Assembly: GCF_020075705.1 (NCBI RefSeq)
Contig: NZ_JAIQUM010000147.1
Location: forward strand, 1 to 5,088
Source: Metabacillus rhizolycopersici
GTDB lineage: Bacteria > Bacillota > Bacilli > Bacillales > Bacillaceae
Direction: 5' to 3'
Length of the DNA: 5,088 nucleotides
Notes under the pieces: model-generated
Database searches by the model: none
What the model was told of the DNA's origin: nothing
What the model saw: only the letters and a program-made list of their open reading frames with translations
Position numbers and translations under genes: made by a program
Shown here: piece after piece, positions 1 to 4,831 of the stretch
Position numbering within the stretch: position 1 is the stretch's first letter
Layout of the letters: every line of letters begins with the position of its first letter

Positions 1-10
1 AAAGAAGATA

Positions 11-111
11 AGTGGGAGATAACTGCCCGTAAAGATCCGACGAAGGACAGGACGTCCAAGTCAGGCGAAGCCACAGGATGTGGCGTTCCTGAGCGTGATA
101 AGTCTCGCTAA
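11..111. ncRNA. Structured RNA element with paired AGGAY loops, Bacillaceae-1-like
   Basis: Two compact hairpins are visible. The first is GGAC (45-48), loop AGGAC (49-53), GTCC (54-57). The second is GCCAC (70-74), loop AGGAT (75-79), GTGGC (80-84), extended by TCAGG (61-65) pairing with CCTGA (88-92). Read on the minus strand the two loops are GUCCU and AUCCU, matching the RUCCU terminal-loop consensus I recall for the Bacillaceae-1 RNA motif, a candidate non-coding RNA sometimes adjacent to rRNA operons. Read on the plus strand the loops present GGA within ACAGGAYGT, the CsrA/RsmA type of recognition site, and the element would end in the strong stem-loop at 112-147. The transcribed strand is therefore left open. 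A 36-codon open frame crosses the element from the window edge to a TAA at 109-111, but base pairing explains the sequence better. The family assignment is from memory. Confidence 0.55.
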
Positions 112-147
112 CCATCAGTGGGGGATGAAGAAAACCCCCACTGATGG
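112..147 (+). terminator. Strong 13-bp stem-loop, possible terminator
   Basis: CCATCAGTGGGGG (112-124) pairs perfectly with CCCCCACTGATGG (135-147) around a 10-nt A-rich loop. It directly follows the paired-loop element and could end its plus-strand transcript or that of a gene left of the window. No clean U-tract follows; the next bases are AAGTCTCACTTTAT. It may therefore be a 3' stabilising structure instead of a classical terminator. Near-identical 10-mers, AAGTCTCGCT (100-109) and AAGTCTCACT (148-157), flank the stem. Confidence 0.5.
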
Positions 148-222
148 AAGTCTCACTTTATAAAATTAAATAACCTAATTGTCAGTCTACAAGAGCAAAC
201 TTAATAAAATAGTCTGCTCTCC

Positions 223-387
223 TTAATCACTAATTGGATTTTTTTCATCCTTATTACCCAAATCAGTAGCAGTTGGGTAAGGTTCTCCATAGCCTTCCAC
301 ATTGCCGGCATGCATTTTGTGATATTCTGATCCTGAATCATTCTTATTCATTGTGGATTTTCTTTCCTGTTTTTCATGATTAGCCAA
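223..387 (-). CDS. Small hydrophilic protein of unknown function, 54 aa
   Basis: This is a complete 54-codon gene with a TTG start (387-385) and TAA stop (225-223). The TTG is chosen because GAAGGTGAT, a good match to the anti-Shine-Dalgarno sequence, lies just upstream (392-400) and the only other in-frame ATG would remove the first 12 residues. The protein is charged and Asn/Lys/Glu-rich. It has no signal peptide, membrane segment or cysteine. A Gly/Tyr/Pro-rich centre around residues 28-41 (GNVEGYGEPYPTAT) looks like the conserved part. I do not recognise the family. It lies 80 bp downstream of the 57-aa gene on the same strand, so the two may be co-transcribed. The codon pattern and ribosome binding site make it much more credible than a chance frame, but no function can be assigned. 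Confidence 0.7.
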   Translation of the reverse strand: MANHEKQERKSTMNKNDSGSEYHKMHAGNVEGYGEPYPTATDLGNKDEKNPISD

Positions 388-425
388 TATTATCACCTTC
401 TATACTTTCTTAAATTAGGGTGGTG

Positions 426-454
426 CGGCTTACCTAAAATTGTGAGACAAGCCG
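426..454 (-). other. Imperfect stem-loop between the two small genes
   Basis: CGGCTT (426-431) pairs with AAGCCG (449-454) across a 17-nt loop, in the gap between the 57-aa and 54-aa genes. On the minus strand no U-run follows, so termination is doubtful. It could be a processing or stability hairpin if the two genes share a transcript. Confidence 0.3.
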
Positions 455-467
455 ACTATTTTCTTTT

Positions 468-641
468 CTAACGACGATGTTGCACAAGGTCAATGACACC
501 TAATGCTACATGAGCCAGCCCAAAACCAAAAACAGTGTTTGCAACCATTTTATTGGAGCCTCTTTTTTGTTTTAATGCATAACCAGTAGCGGTTACGACT
601 GAACCTAATGCGGTTGGAATAAATCCTTCACGAATATTCAT
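468..641 (-). CDS. Small hydrophobic, probably membrane-associated protein, 57 aa
   Basis: This is a 57-codon gene ending in TAG (470-468). Two ATGs compete, at 647 and 641. The ribosome binding site GGAGGA (656-651) leaves 3 nt before the first and 9 nt before the second, so the ATG at 641 is preferred. The protein begins MNIREGFIPTALGS and has two hydrophobic stretches, about residues 8-22 and 32-53. They are separated by a basic turn (KQKRGSNK, 24-31), and the tail is basic (QHRR). This suggests a helical hairpin in the membrane with the turn and termini differing in side. The role is unknown. It is transcribed away from the decayed stress-protein gene at 786 and towards the 54-aa gene. 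No convincing sigma-A or sigma-B promoter was found upstream. Confidence 0.75.
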   Translation of the reverse strand: MNIREGFIPTALGSVVTATGYALKQKRGSNKMVANTVFGFGLAHVALGVIDLVQHRR

Positions 642-785
642 AATCATTTTTCCTCCACATCGTAGTTAGTAGATGTTGTGATACACCCATTTTTTAATAT
701 TCCCTTTTTATAAAATGAATATTATTGCTGTTTAATTTCAACAATAAGATGCACGAAGATAGAAATGATAGAGGAGTGAAAATCA

Positions 786-1219
786 ATGAGCCAGCAGGAT
801 TTAAAAAACAACACGTCGTGAATATAATCTCTGATCAAAGAACAGGTGTCCTTTCATCCGTTGAAAACAATAAGCCTCATTCACGGTATATGACTTTCTA
901 TAATGAAGAATTAACCCTTTTTACACCAACAAAATTAGATACTGAGAAAATAGATGAGATCGAAAAAAGTCCATTCGTTTCTGTGCTAGTAGGTTATGAA
1001 GATAAAGGACAAAGCAATTCCTATGTTGAAATTGCTGGGACACCTACAATTAATAGCTCGCAAGAATTGAAAAAACAATTCTGGGATGAATCATTTTAAA
1101 AATGGTTTGATAGGTCCTAATGACCCAAACTATGTGTTTCTGCAAATAAAACCAGAACAGTTCGTATTTTAAACAATCAAGGTAAACCACCACAGGAGCT
1201 TAATTTGCAAATCAAATAA
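786..1219 (+). pseudogene. Decayed general stress protein 26-like gene (pyridoxamine 5'-phosphate oxidase fold)
   Basis: The original start is most likely ATG 786 (MSQQDLKN), with GAGGAG at 771-776 and a 9-nt spacer. An apparent start at 725 only reflects a frame change. Reading onwards the gene shows a lost base near 810-811 in an A-rich run, an in-frame TAA at 1097-1099 (expected AAA, Lys), an extra A at 1112, and a lost base near 1161. After correction the sequence reads through VLSSVENNKPHSRYMTFYNE, then ELKKQFWDESF, KWFDGPNDPNYVFLQIKPEQ, and RILNNQGKPPQEL, ending at TAA 1217-1219. These segments are typical of the roughly 140-residue general stress protein 26/YdaG group, flavin-binding split-barrel proteins often controlled by sigma-B in Bacillus. 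The frame is restored at the end because the indels compensate. Sequencing error is a less likely alternative, given four separate lesions. Confidence 0.85.
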
Positions 1220-1330
1220 CTCAAATCGTATAACTAGCTTACAAAATCCATAACTTAAGCGAAGCTTCATGGATGCTAAAGGTTGGTATGAAAATGCTTC
1301 GACTTTAATATTAAAATTGGAGGTAAAATA

Positions 1331-1492
1331 ATGAATATCCCATACTCTAGAAAAGAAGAAACAAACGAAAAGAAAAATAAACCAAATCAAAGCAAAAATA
1401 CCTTAGGTGTAGATATAGATGAACAAGTTATGAACGGAATGTATGGAATGATAGAAAGTAATTTTGAAGATCCTAATAGTGAAGGTAATTAA
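1331..1492 (+). CDS. Small acidic hypothetical protein, 53 aa
   Basis: ATG 1331 is preceded by GGAGG (1319-1323) with a 7-nt gap, an ideal Bacillus ribosome binding site, and the frame runs to TAA 1490-1492. The N-terminal 25 residues are Lys/Glu/Asn-rich and probably disordered. The second half (LGVDIDEQVMNGMYGMIESN, residues 25-44) has a helical, mildly amphipathic character and is the likeliest folded part. There is no signal peptide or membrane segment. I do not recognise the family. A possible promoter, TTGGTA (1283-1288) and TAATAT (1306-1311) with a 17-nt spacer, would start transcription nearly at the ribosome binding site, so it is doubtful. The terminator at 1591-1621 probably closes this transcript. 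Confidence 0.65.
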   Translation: MNIPYSRKEETNEKKNKPNQSKNTLGVDIDEQVMNGMYGMIESNFEDPNSEGN

Positions 1493-1504
1493 GAATATTC
1501 CCCT

Positions 1505-1529
1505 CTGTCACTTATGGCGGTAATGACAG
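1505..1529 (+). other. Short stem-loop after the 53-aa gene
   Basis: CTGTCA (1505-1510) and TTA (1512-1514) pair with TAATGACAG (1521-1529) across one bulged C, with loop TGGCGG. No U-run follows. It sits 12 nt after the stop codon at 1490-1492 and may be a 3' UTR hairpin ahead of the true terminator. Confidence 0.35.
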
Positions 1530-1590
1530 CAAAAGAAGATTACTAAGGAATCTTCCAAAAATAATTAGGATTTATGCATGGCAACAAAAC

Positions 1591-1621
1591 AAAAGGAGGG
1601 TTGTTTTTTTCAACCCTTTTT
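1591..1621 (+). terminator. Rho-independent terminator
   Basis: GGGTTG (1598-1603) pairs with CAACCC (1611-1616) around a T7 loop. The stem is lengthened by A-T and G-T pairs between AAAAGGA and the closing T5 run (1617-1621), which supplies the U-tract. It ends the plus-strand transcript of the 53-aa gene. Confidence 0.85.
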
Positions 1622-1890
1622 AAACAATTGATAAATAATCATATAGATGAATTGCTTTGATTACGTCTATACATTTTATTTACTATAAAGAGGGTGTTAT
1701 TGTAATTTTCTCGGATTAGTTTTCGAGCGTTTCGTCCCCATTTTATAAACTTACTTACTTTTTCATCCAGTTGTAATTTATTAATTGTAATTGTTTTAAG
1801 AATGACTTATTTCATAATCCCTCGTACAGAGCTCTCATTGTTTAATATTTATGTCTTCCTTCTATGTTCATGATTATTTAAGAAATGTCT
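1622..1890. other. Gene-poor AT-rich intergenic stretch
   Basis: No convincing gene is present. A minus-strand frame stays open for 55 codons (1806-1642, ending at TGA 1641-1639) and encodes a basic peptide containing KWGRNARKLIREN. It lacks a start codon and ribosome binding site and its family is not recognisable. It may be a relic or chance. The rest is AT-rich spacer ahead of the quinone reductase gene. Confidence 0.5.
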
Positions 1891-1902
1891 AATACTAGTA
1901 TT
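1891..1902. promoter_or_regulatory. Perfect 12-bp palindrome upstream of the quinone reductase gene
   Basis: AATACTAGTATT is self-complementary over 12 bp. It ends 45 nt before the ATG at 1948, where the core promoter should lie. Its half-site ATACTA resembles the ATACTAT half-site of the repeats in front of hxlR, so it is a candidate operator for the same or a related regulator. No clear -35/-10 pair could be fixed here. Confidence 0.35.
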
Positions 1903-1947
1903 TGATGAAGCTTGTTAGCCAAATAATATACTCGGAGGTTATTTGAA

Positions 1948-2532
1948 ATGAAACATCTGATTGTTTATGCACATCCATACCCTGAAAGTTTAAATCACGC
2001 GATTTTGGAAACAACAGTGAATACATTAAAGAAAAATGGTCACGAGGTTGTTGTACGTGATTTATATGCACTTGATTTTCAACCTGTCCTGAAACCGGAA
2101 GATACAGCCGCTATGAAAGCAGGAAATACACCTAATGATATTAAAACGGAACAAGAATTTATTGCTGAAGCAGACGTTATCACATTTATTTACCCTATTT
2201 GGTGGACCGGTCTTCCAGCAATTCTAAAAGGATACGTAGATCGCGTATTTGCATTTGGATTTGCTTATTCTGCTGGACCAGAAGGAGTAATTAAGTTATT
2301 AGAAGGAAAAAAAGGTTTGATCATCAATACACATGGCACCCCTAATGAGATTTACGATGAGATCGGGATGACAGCAGGTCTGAAAGTCACTTCTGACACA
2401 GGAATATTTAATTTTACTGGAATTGAGCCTGTGGATCATATACTATTCGGAAGTATCGGATACCTTGATGAAGAAGCGTATAAAGGTATGTTGAAGAAAG
2501 TGGAAGATACAATTAATTCTCATTTTTCATAA
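1948..2532 (+). CDS. Flavodoxin-fold NAD(P)H:quinone oxidoreductase (KefF/YwrO/MdaB-like)
   Basis: This 194-residue cytoplasmic flavoprotein is predicted to reduce quinones or related electrophiles by two electrons from NAD(P)H. The fold begins with strand KHLIVYAHPYPES (residues 2-14), the phosphate-binding loop of the Flavodoxin_2 family. The active-site block YPIWWTGLPAILKGYVDRVF (82-101), with the Trp-Trp and GLPA-LKG pattern, is the hallmark of the NQO1/KefF/MdaB branch. NTHGTP (127-132) is the next cofactor loop. The length is normal for the family. ATG 1948 follows GGAGG (1934-1938) by 9 nt. The gene is convergent with hxlR, sharing the hairpin at 2567-2595, and lies near an azoreductase, pointing to quinone or electrophile detoxification. 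A role as a potassium-efflux ancillary subunit (KefF) is less likely because no kef gene is in view. The exact substrate is unknown. Confidence 0.9.
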   Translation: MKHLIVYAHPYPESLNHAILETTVNTLKKNGHEVVVRDLYALDFQPVLKPEDTAAMKAGNTPNDIKTEQEFIAEADVITFIYPIWWTGLPAILKGYVDRVFAFGFAYSAGPEGVIKLLEGKKGLIINTHGTPNEIYDEIGMTAGLKVTSDTGIFNFTGIEPVDHILFGSIGYLDEEAYKGMLKKVEDTINSHFS

Positions 2533-2566
2533 ACATCTACAAATGTTAAAAAGGACTGCTCGTAAT

Positions 2567-2595
2567 AAACGCCCAGAAGCTAATTCTGGACGTTT
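2567..2595. terminator. Shared hairpin between convergent genes
   Basis: AAACG (2567-2571) and CCAGA (2573-2577) pair with TCTGG (2585-2589) and CGTTT (2591-2595) around a 7-nt loop, with one C-A mismatch. It lies between the stops of the quinone reductase (2532) and hxlR (2612) genes and can form on either strand. The following tract is T-rich on the plus strand (TTTGTTGT) but not a pure T-run. Confidence 0.6.
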
Positions 2596-2611
2596 GTTGT
2601 AAAGGCAAGGC

Positions 2612-2971
2612 TTAAGATTGTATGTTAACTGATTGTTCAATCAATTTTTCCCTCTTGTGGATTGTATGCTTTGTTCCCCATTCGTGCATGGTGTGTAAAA
2701 TTGGTTCTAATTCCTTCCCGTACTCAGTAATCGAATACTCTACTTTTGGAGGAACCTGAGGATAAACAATCCGATTTACAATATCCTCTTCTTCTAATTC
2801 ACGTAGCTGATTTGTTAGCATTTTTTGTGTAATGCCAGGAATACTTCGTTTTAATTCACTGAATCTCATTGTCCCATTTTTTAATAAGTGTAACAAAATG
2901 ATTGGCTTCCATTTCCCTACCAAAATATTCAAAGCATCTTCTACACGACATAATTCTGGTTCAAAATCCAT
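2612..2971 (-). CDS. HxlR-family winged-helix transcriptional regulator, possibly redox-sensing
   Basis: This 119-residue protein matches the HxlR/YodB family in length and layout. An N-terminal Cys (C8 in PELCRVEDAL) precedes LVGKWKPIILLHLL (18-31). The winged-helix recognition region is RFSELKRSIPGITQKMLTNQLRELE (36-60), the wing is VYPQVPPKVEYSIT (69-82), and a C-terminal helix should form the dimer. In B. subtilis YodB and relatives the equivalent N-terminal Cys senses quinones and diamide. Here it is the only Cys, so sensing would be by alkylation, mixed disulfide or an inter-subunit bond through Cys8. ATG 2971 is preferred to TTG 2974 because GGAGG (2983-2979) is 7 nt from the ATG but only 4 from the TTG. 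The gene lies downstream of azoR on the same strand but behind that gene's terminator, so it has its own promoter. Confidence 0.92.
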   Translation of the reverse strand: MDFEPELCRVEDALNILVGKWKPIILLHLLKNGTMRFSELKRSIPGITQKMLTNQLRELEEEDIVNRIVYPQVPPKVEYSITEYGKELEPILHTMHEWGTKHTIHKREKLIEQSVNIQS

Positions 2972-2981
2972 CAATGTACCT

Positions 2982-3030
2982 CCAATAGTATCTTTTTGTA
3001 TACTATACCATTTTTAAGTGTGTACTTAAA
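2982..3030 (-). promoter_or_regulatory. hxlR promoter with two inverted-repeat operators
   Basis: Two perfect inverted repeats are present: TTTAAGT-N4-ACTTAAA (3013-3030) and ATAGTAT-N8-ATACTAT (2985-3006). On the minus strand a possible promoter reads TTTAAG (3030-3025), 17 nt, TATAGT (3007-3002). The outer repeat thus covers the -35 and the inner repeat covers the -10 and start site. This suggests autoregulation by HxlR. A 43/49-identical copy lies at 3903-3951. Confidence 0.6.
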
Positions 3031-3100
3031 TTATTAACCTTATTCTCGTTTCTAATCTATAACAATAAAATGATGACAGTCAAAAAAGATAGCTGCACAT

Positions 3101-3148
3101 AAAAAGGAAGCCTACAAAAGTCAGATAATCAACTTTTGAAGCTTCCTT
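3101..3148 (-). terminator. Rho-independent terminator of azoR
   Basis: AAGGAAGC (3104-3111) pairs with GCTTCCTT (3141-3148), and CAAAAGT (3115-3121) pairs with ACTTTTG (3132-3138), with a small internal loop and a 10-nt apical loop. On the minus strand the stem is followed by T5 (3105-3101). It starts 32 nt after the azoR stop codon. A T-run at 3150-3155 would let it work on the plus strand too. Confidence 0.88.
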
Positions 3149-3179
3149 ATTTTTTCATATAACTAAAATATTACCTACA

Positions 3180-3824
3180 TTAAGCTTTAACAGCTAATTC
3201 CACCAAACGTTGCGCAGAAGCTTTTACTTCTTCCATACCTGCAGCAATGATTTCTTGTGCTTTGTCAGGCATAGCGTTGTGACCTTCAATAATCACTTCA
3301 TCAATGATTTGCATACCGAATATGAAACCGAATACGTTACGCATGTAGTTAACAGCCATTTCCATTGGAGCTGCTTCTGGTGCTGAGTAAACACCGCCAC
3401 GAGCATTTAAGAAGATAGCTTTTTTCTCTGGCATTAAGCTGATCATGTTACCCTCAGCGTCATATTTAAAAGCGAATCCTGCAGCATATACATAATCAAT
3501 GAATGTTTGTAATTTAGCTGGGATTGTTAAGTTCCATAATGGAAATGCGAAGACAACTACGTCTGCAGCTGTGATTGCGTCCATTGCTTTTTGTTTTGCA
3601 GCTAAAAGGCGTGATTCAACGTCTGTTAATTCTCCACCGTTTTGTACTTTACCAAAAGCATTAAAGAGTTCTTGGCCGAAATAAGGTGTGTCCTCTTCAT
3701 AGACATCGTAAGTTGTTACATTTACGTCTTTGCCTTCTAATTCAGCCATAAACGTTTCGTACATTCTACTAGAAATTGCCTCTGTTGCAGGGCGATTATT
3801 TGCTTTTACTACTAATATATTCAT
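3180..3824 (-). CDS. azoR: FMN-dependent NADH-azoreductase
   Basis: This 214-residue flavodoxin-fold enzyme of the AzoR family reduces azo bonds and, physiologically, quinones using NADH and FMN. The N-terminal strand MNILVVKANNRP leads to the FMN-phosphate loop (about residues 8-20). The central motif FPLWNLTIPAKLQTFIDYVY (94-113) is the family signature that binds the flavin and forms the dimer, followed by GFAFKY (116-121). NARGGVYS (140-147) is the second flavin loop. The length is normal (Bacillus AzoR proteins are about 208-211 aa). The start at 3824 follows AGGAGAG (3840-3834) by 9 nt. The mRNA leader carries an A11 tract (3861-3851). Its promoter overlaps an inverted repeat also found before hxlR, so control by that regulator is likely, as YodB controls azoR1 in B. 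subtilis. Which numbered Bacillus AzoR paralogue it is cannot be decided here. Confidence 0.95.
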   Translation of the reverse strand: MNILVVKANNRPATEAISSRMYETFMAELEGKDVNVTTYDVYEEDTPYFGQELFNAFGKVQNGGELTDVESRLLAAKQKAMDAITAADVVVFAFPLWNLTIPAKLQTFIDYVYAAGFAFKYDAEGNMISLMPEKKAIFLNARGGVYSAPEAAPMEMAVNYMRNVFGFIFGMQIIDEVIIEGHNAMPDKAQEIIAAGMEEVKASAQRLVELAVKA

Positions 3825-3878
3825 ATTAAAAAACTCTCCTCTAGTGTGCGTTTTTTTTTTTCATCACTGTGTATCAAC

Positions 3879-3907
3879 ATTATAAATTGAGATAAAAAAC
3901 TTTTTAA
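3879..3907 (-). promoter_or_regulatory. azoR promoter, -35 inside the operator
   Basis: On the minus strand TTAAAA (3907-3902), a 17-nt spacer and a perfect TATAAT (3884-3879) form a sigma-A-type promoter 55 nt before the azoR start codon. The -35 lies in one arm of the inverted repeat at 3902-3921, so a repressor bound there would block it. Confidence 0.65.
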
Positions 3908-3951
3908 GTACGCACTTAAAAGTGGTATAGTATCAAAAAGTATACTATTGG
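3902..3951 (+). repeat. Inverted duplicate of the hxlR operator/promoter region
   Basis: Plus-strand 3903-3951 matches minus-strand 3030-2982 at 43 of 49 positions without gaps. Both inverted repeats are kept: TTTTAAGT-N4-ACTTAAAA (3902-3921) and ATAGTAT-N8-ATACTAT (3927-3948). A rightward promoter TTTAAG (3903-3908), 17 nt, TATAGT (3926-3931) is preserved, back to back with the azoR promoter. The copies flank azoR and its terminator in opposite orientation. Similarity stops where the ribosome binding site GGAGG would begin (here GGGCC). Confidence 0.75.
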
Positions 3952-3961
3952 GCCAATACTA

Positions 3962-4264
3962 GGTTTCTATTGTTATAATGAAGAAAAAGATATTTCTCGC
4001 AATGAAATAAGTCAATCATACACACATGTAGCTTTTTCAATCGAAGAAGCAGAATTTGATAGGATGTACGAGAAGCTAAAGGAATTGGATGTAAGCATCC
4101 TATCAGGTCGCTCTAGAGACGAAAGAGATAAAAAATCTATTTACTTTGCTGATCCTGATGGTCATAAGTTTGAATTTCATATGGGAACCATACAAGACAG
4201 ACTGAATTATTATAAACAGGAAAAAATGCATATGGAGTTTTATAATCAAAATTTGTTCAAGTAA
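3962..4264 (+). pseudogene. fosB: 5'-truncated fosB (metallothiol transferase) remnant
   Basis: The frame from 3962 to TAA 4262-4264 encodes 100 residues matching the C-terminal two-thirds of FosB, the Mn-dependent vicinal-oxygen-chelate enzyme that adds bacillithiol or cysteine to fosfomycin. Recognisable blocks are [21 protein letters not shown], then [15 protein letters not shown] and [17 protein letters not shown]. The His of SYTH (4025-4027) and the Glu of KFEFH (4172-4174) are two of the three metal ligands. The third, the N-terminal His, is absent with roughly the first 40 residues. No start codon with a ribosome binding site exists upstream in frame, and the first internal ATG (4064) lacks a Shine-Dalgarno sequence and would exclude the SYTH His. 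The tail NQNLFK extends past the usual end at about MxFY. The fragment abuts the duplicated hxlR-type promoter, so it may be transcribed but should not give active enzyme. Confidence 0.88.
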
Positions 4265-4680
4265 CGAGTGCTTGAGTTGGACGTGATACACCAAAAATGA
4301 TCAATCTTTTTTCAAAACATGCTCTTTCTATTTCTTTTAAATTAACTGTATTAGCATTTATTTGATCAAACTTTATTATAAAGCTACACAAAGTACTCCA
4401 CTTCAATTTCGTTTATTGCATTGATTGTAGCAATTATAAGCTTATTCGTTAAAATGATTTAGCATTGAACATATGTGAAAATCCTTCCTGAAGACCTTCA
4501 ACCAGGTTTAAATTTGAAGTAAGGGAAGAATGAAACACGCATAAAGTCTGTATTTAGTTTGATCACAAGTTTTGCGATGATAACTTTCTACGGTTAGGGC
4601 CAATTGAGTGGCTAGATAAGCTCTATTTATCTAACAAACTACTATAATGAATGATAAATAACATAAATTCTTTGTTCTAT
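4265..4680. other. Gene-less stretch with short unidentified open segments
   Basis: No intact gene is supported. Plus-strand segments of hydrophobic character occur at 4297-4365 (ATG start, ends at TGA) and, in another frame, up to TAG 4460-4462. A further frame at 4475-4597, interrupted once by TAA 4520-4522, contains ILPEDLQPGLNLK and then a hydrophobic end. These may be relics of a membrane-protein gene, but no family could be named. A minus-strand open segment ending at TGA 4259-4257 spans about 54 codons with no clear ribosome binding site. All could be chance. Confidence 0.4.
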
Positions 4681-4685
4681 AGTTG

Positions 4686-4714
4686 TTGACTTCTTTGGAT
4701 AATGATAGTAATAT
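4686..4714 (+). promoter_or_regulatory. rRNA operon promoter P1
   Basis: TTGACT (4686-4691), a 17-nt spacer and TAATAT (4709-4714) give a strong sigma-A promoter about 256 bp upstream of the 16S start, the expected place for the first of two tandem Bacillus rrn promoters. Confidence 0.85.
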
Positions 4715-4721
4715 AGTAATT

Positions 4722-4757
4722 CCTCACCGAGAGAAACTAATGGAAATCTCGTAGAGG
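4722..4757 (+). other. Leader stem-loop after P1
   Basis: CCTC (4722-4725) and CGAGA (4728-4732) pair with TCTCG (4747-4751) and GAGG (4754-4757), with a symmetrical 2x2 internal loop and a 14-nt apical loop. A second small hairpin, ATGGC-AATA-GCCAT, follows at 4761-4774. Both would form at the very start of the P1 transcript. Confidence 0.5.
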
Positions 4758-4799
4758 TTGATGGCAATAGCCATACGTGGTATAGTTATTTACCGTCAC

Positions 4800-4826
4800 T
4801 TTTTCAAATTTAAGTATTTTGAAAAA
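4800..4826 (+). repeat. AT-rich inverted repeat upstream of P2
   Basis: TTTTTCAAA (4800-4808) pairs with TTTGAAAAA (4818-4826) over 9 bp. It ends 5 nt before the P2 -35, so as DNA it is also an A/T-tract region of UP-element type. Confidence 0.4.
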
Positions 4827-4831
4827 AGTAA

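Noticed and set aside
1..111. A 36-codon plus-strand frame open from the window edge to TAA 109-111
   Set aside because: The bases are better explained by nested hairpins with matching AGGAY loops; the translation is highly charged and unlike a known family. It could still be the end of a gene outside the window.
730..750. Sigma-B-like -35 (GTTTAA) before the stress pseudogene
   Set aside because: No GGGTAT-like -10 occurs at a 12-15 nt spacing.
725..785. N-terminal extension of the stress-protein frame (start at 725)
   Set aside because: It has no ribosome binding site, and the residues do not look like the family. ATG 786 in another frame has a good site and the correct N-terminus, so a frameshift explains it.
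1169..1390. 73-aa minus-strand frame overlapping the pseudogene end and the 53-aa gene
   Set aside because: It is antisense to better supported genes, with no ribosome binding site and a hydrophobic composition typical of AT-rich antisense frames.
1639..1806. 55-codon minus-strand frame in the spacer
   Set aside because: There is no start codon or ribosome binding site and no recognisable family; such length is possible by chance in AT-rich DNA.
1902..1929. Promoter TTGATG-N16-TAATAT before the quinone reductase
   Set aside because: The transcript would start at or inside the ribosome binding site, leaving no leader.
2832..3017. 61-aa plus-strand frame over hxlR
   Set aside because: It is antisense to a well-supported HxlR gene.
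3499..3684. 61-aa plus-strand frame over azoR
   Set aside because: It is the antisense shadow of azoR.
3031..3902. azoR with flanking inverted repeats as an insertion sequence or transposon
   Set aside because: No transposase or target duplication is present; the repeats are operator sequences with promoter elements.
4103..4294. 63-aa minus-strand frame over the fosB remnant
   Set aside because: It is antisense to recognisable FosB coding sequence and has no family features.
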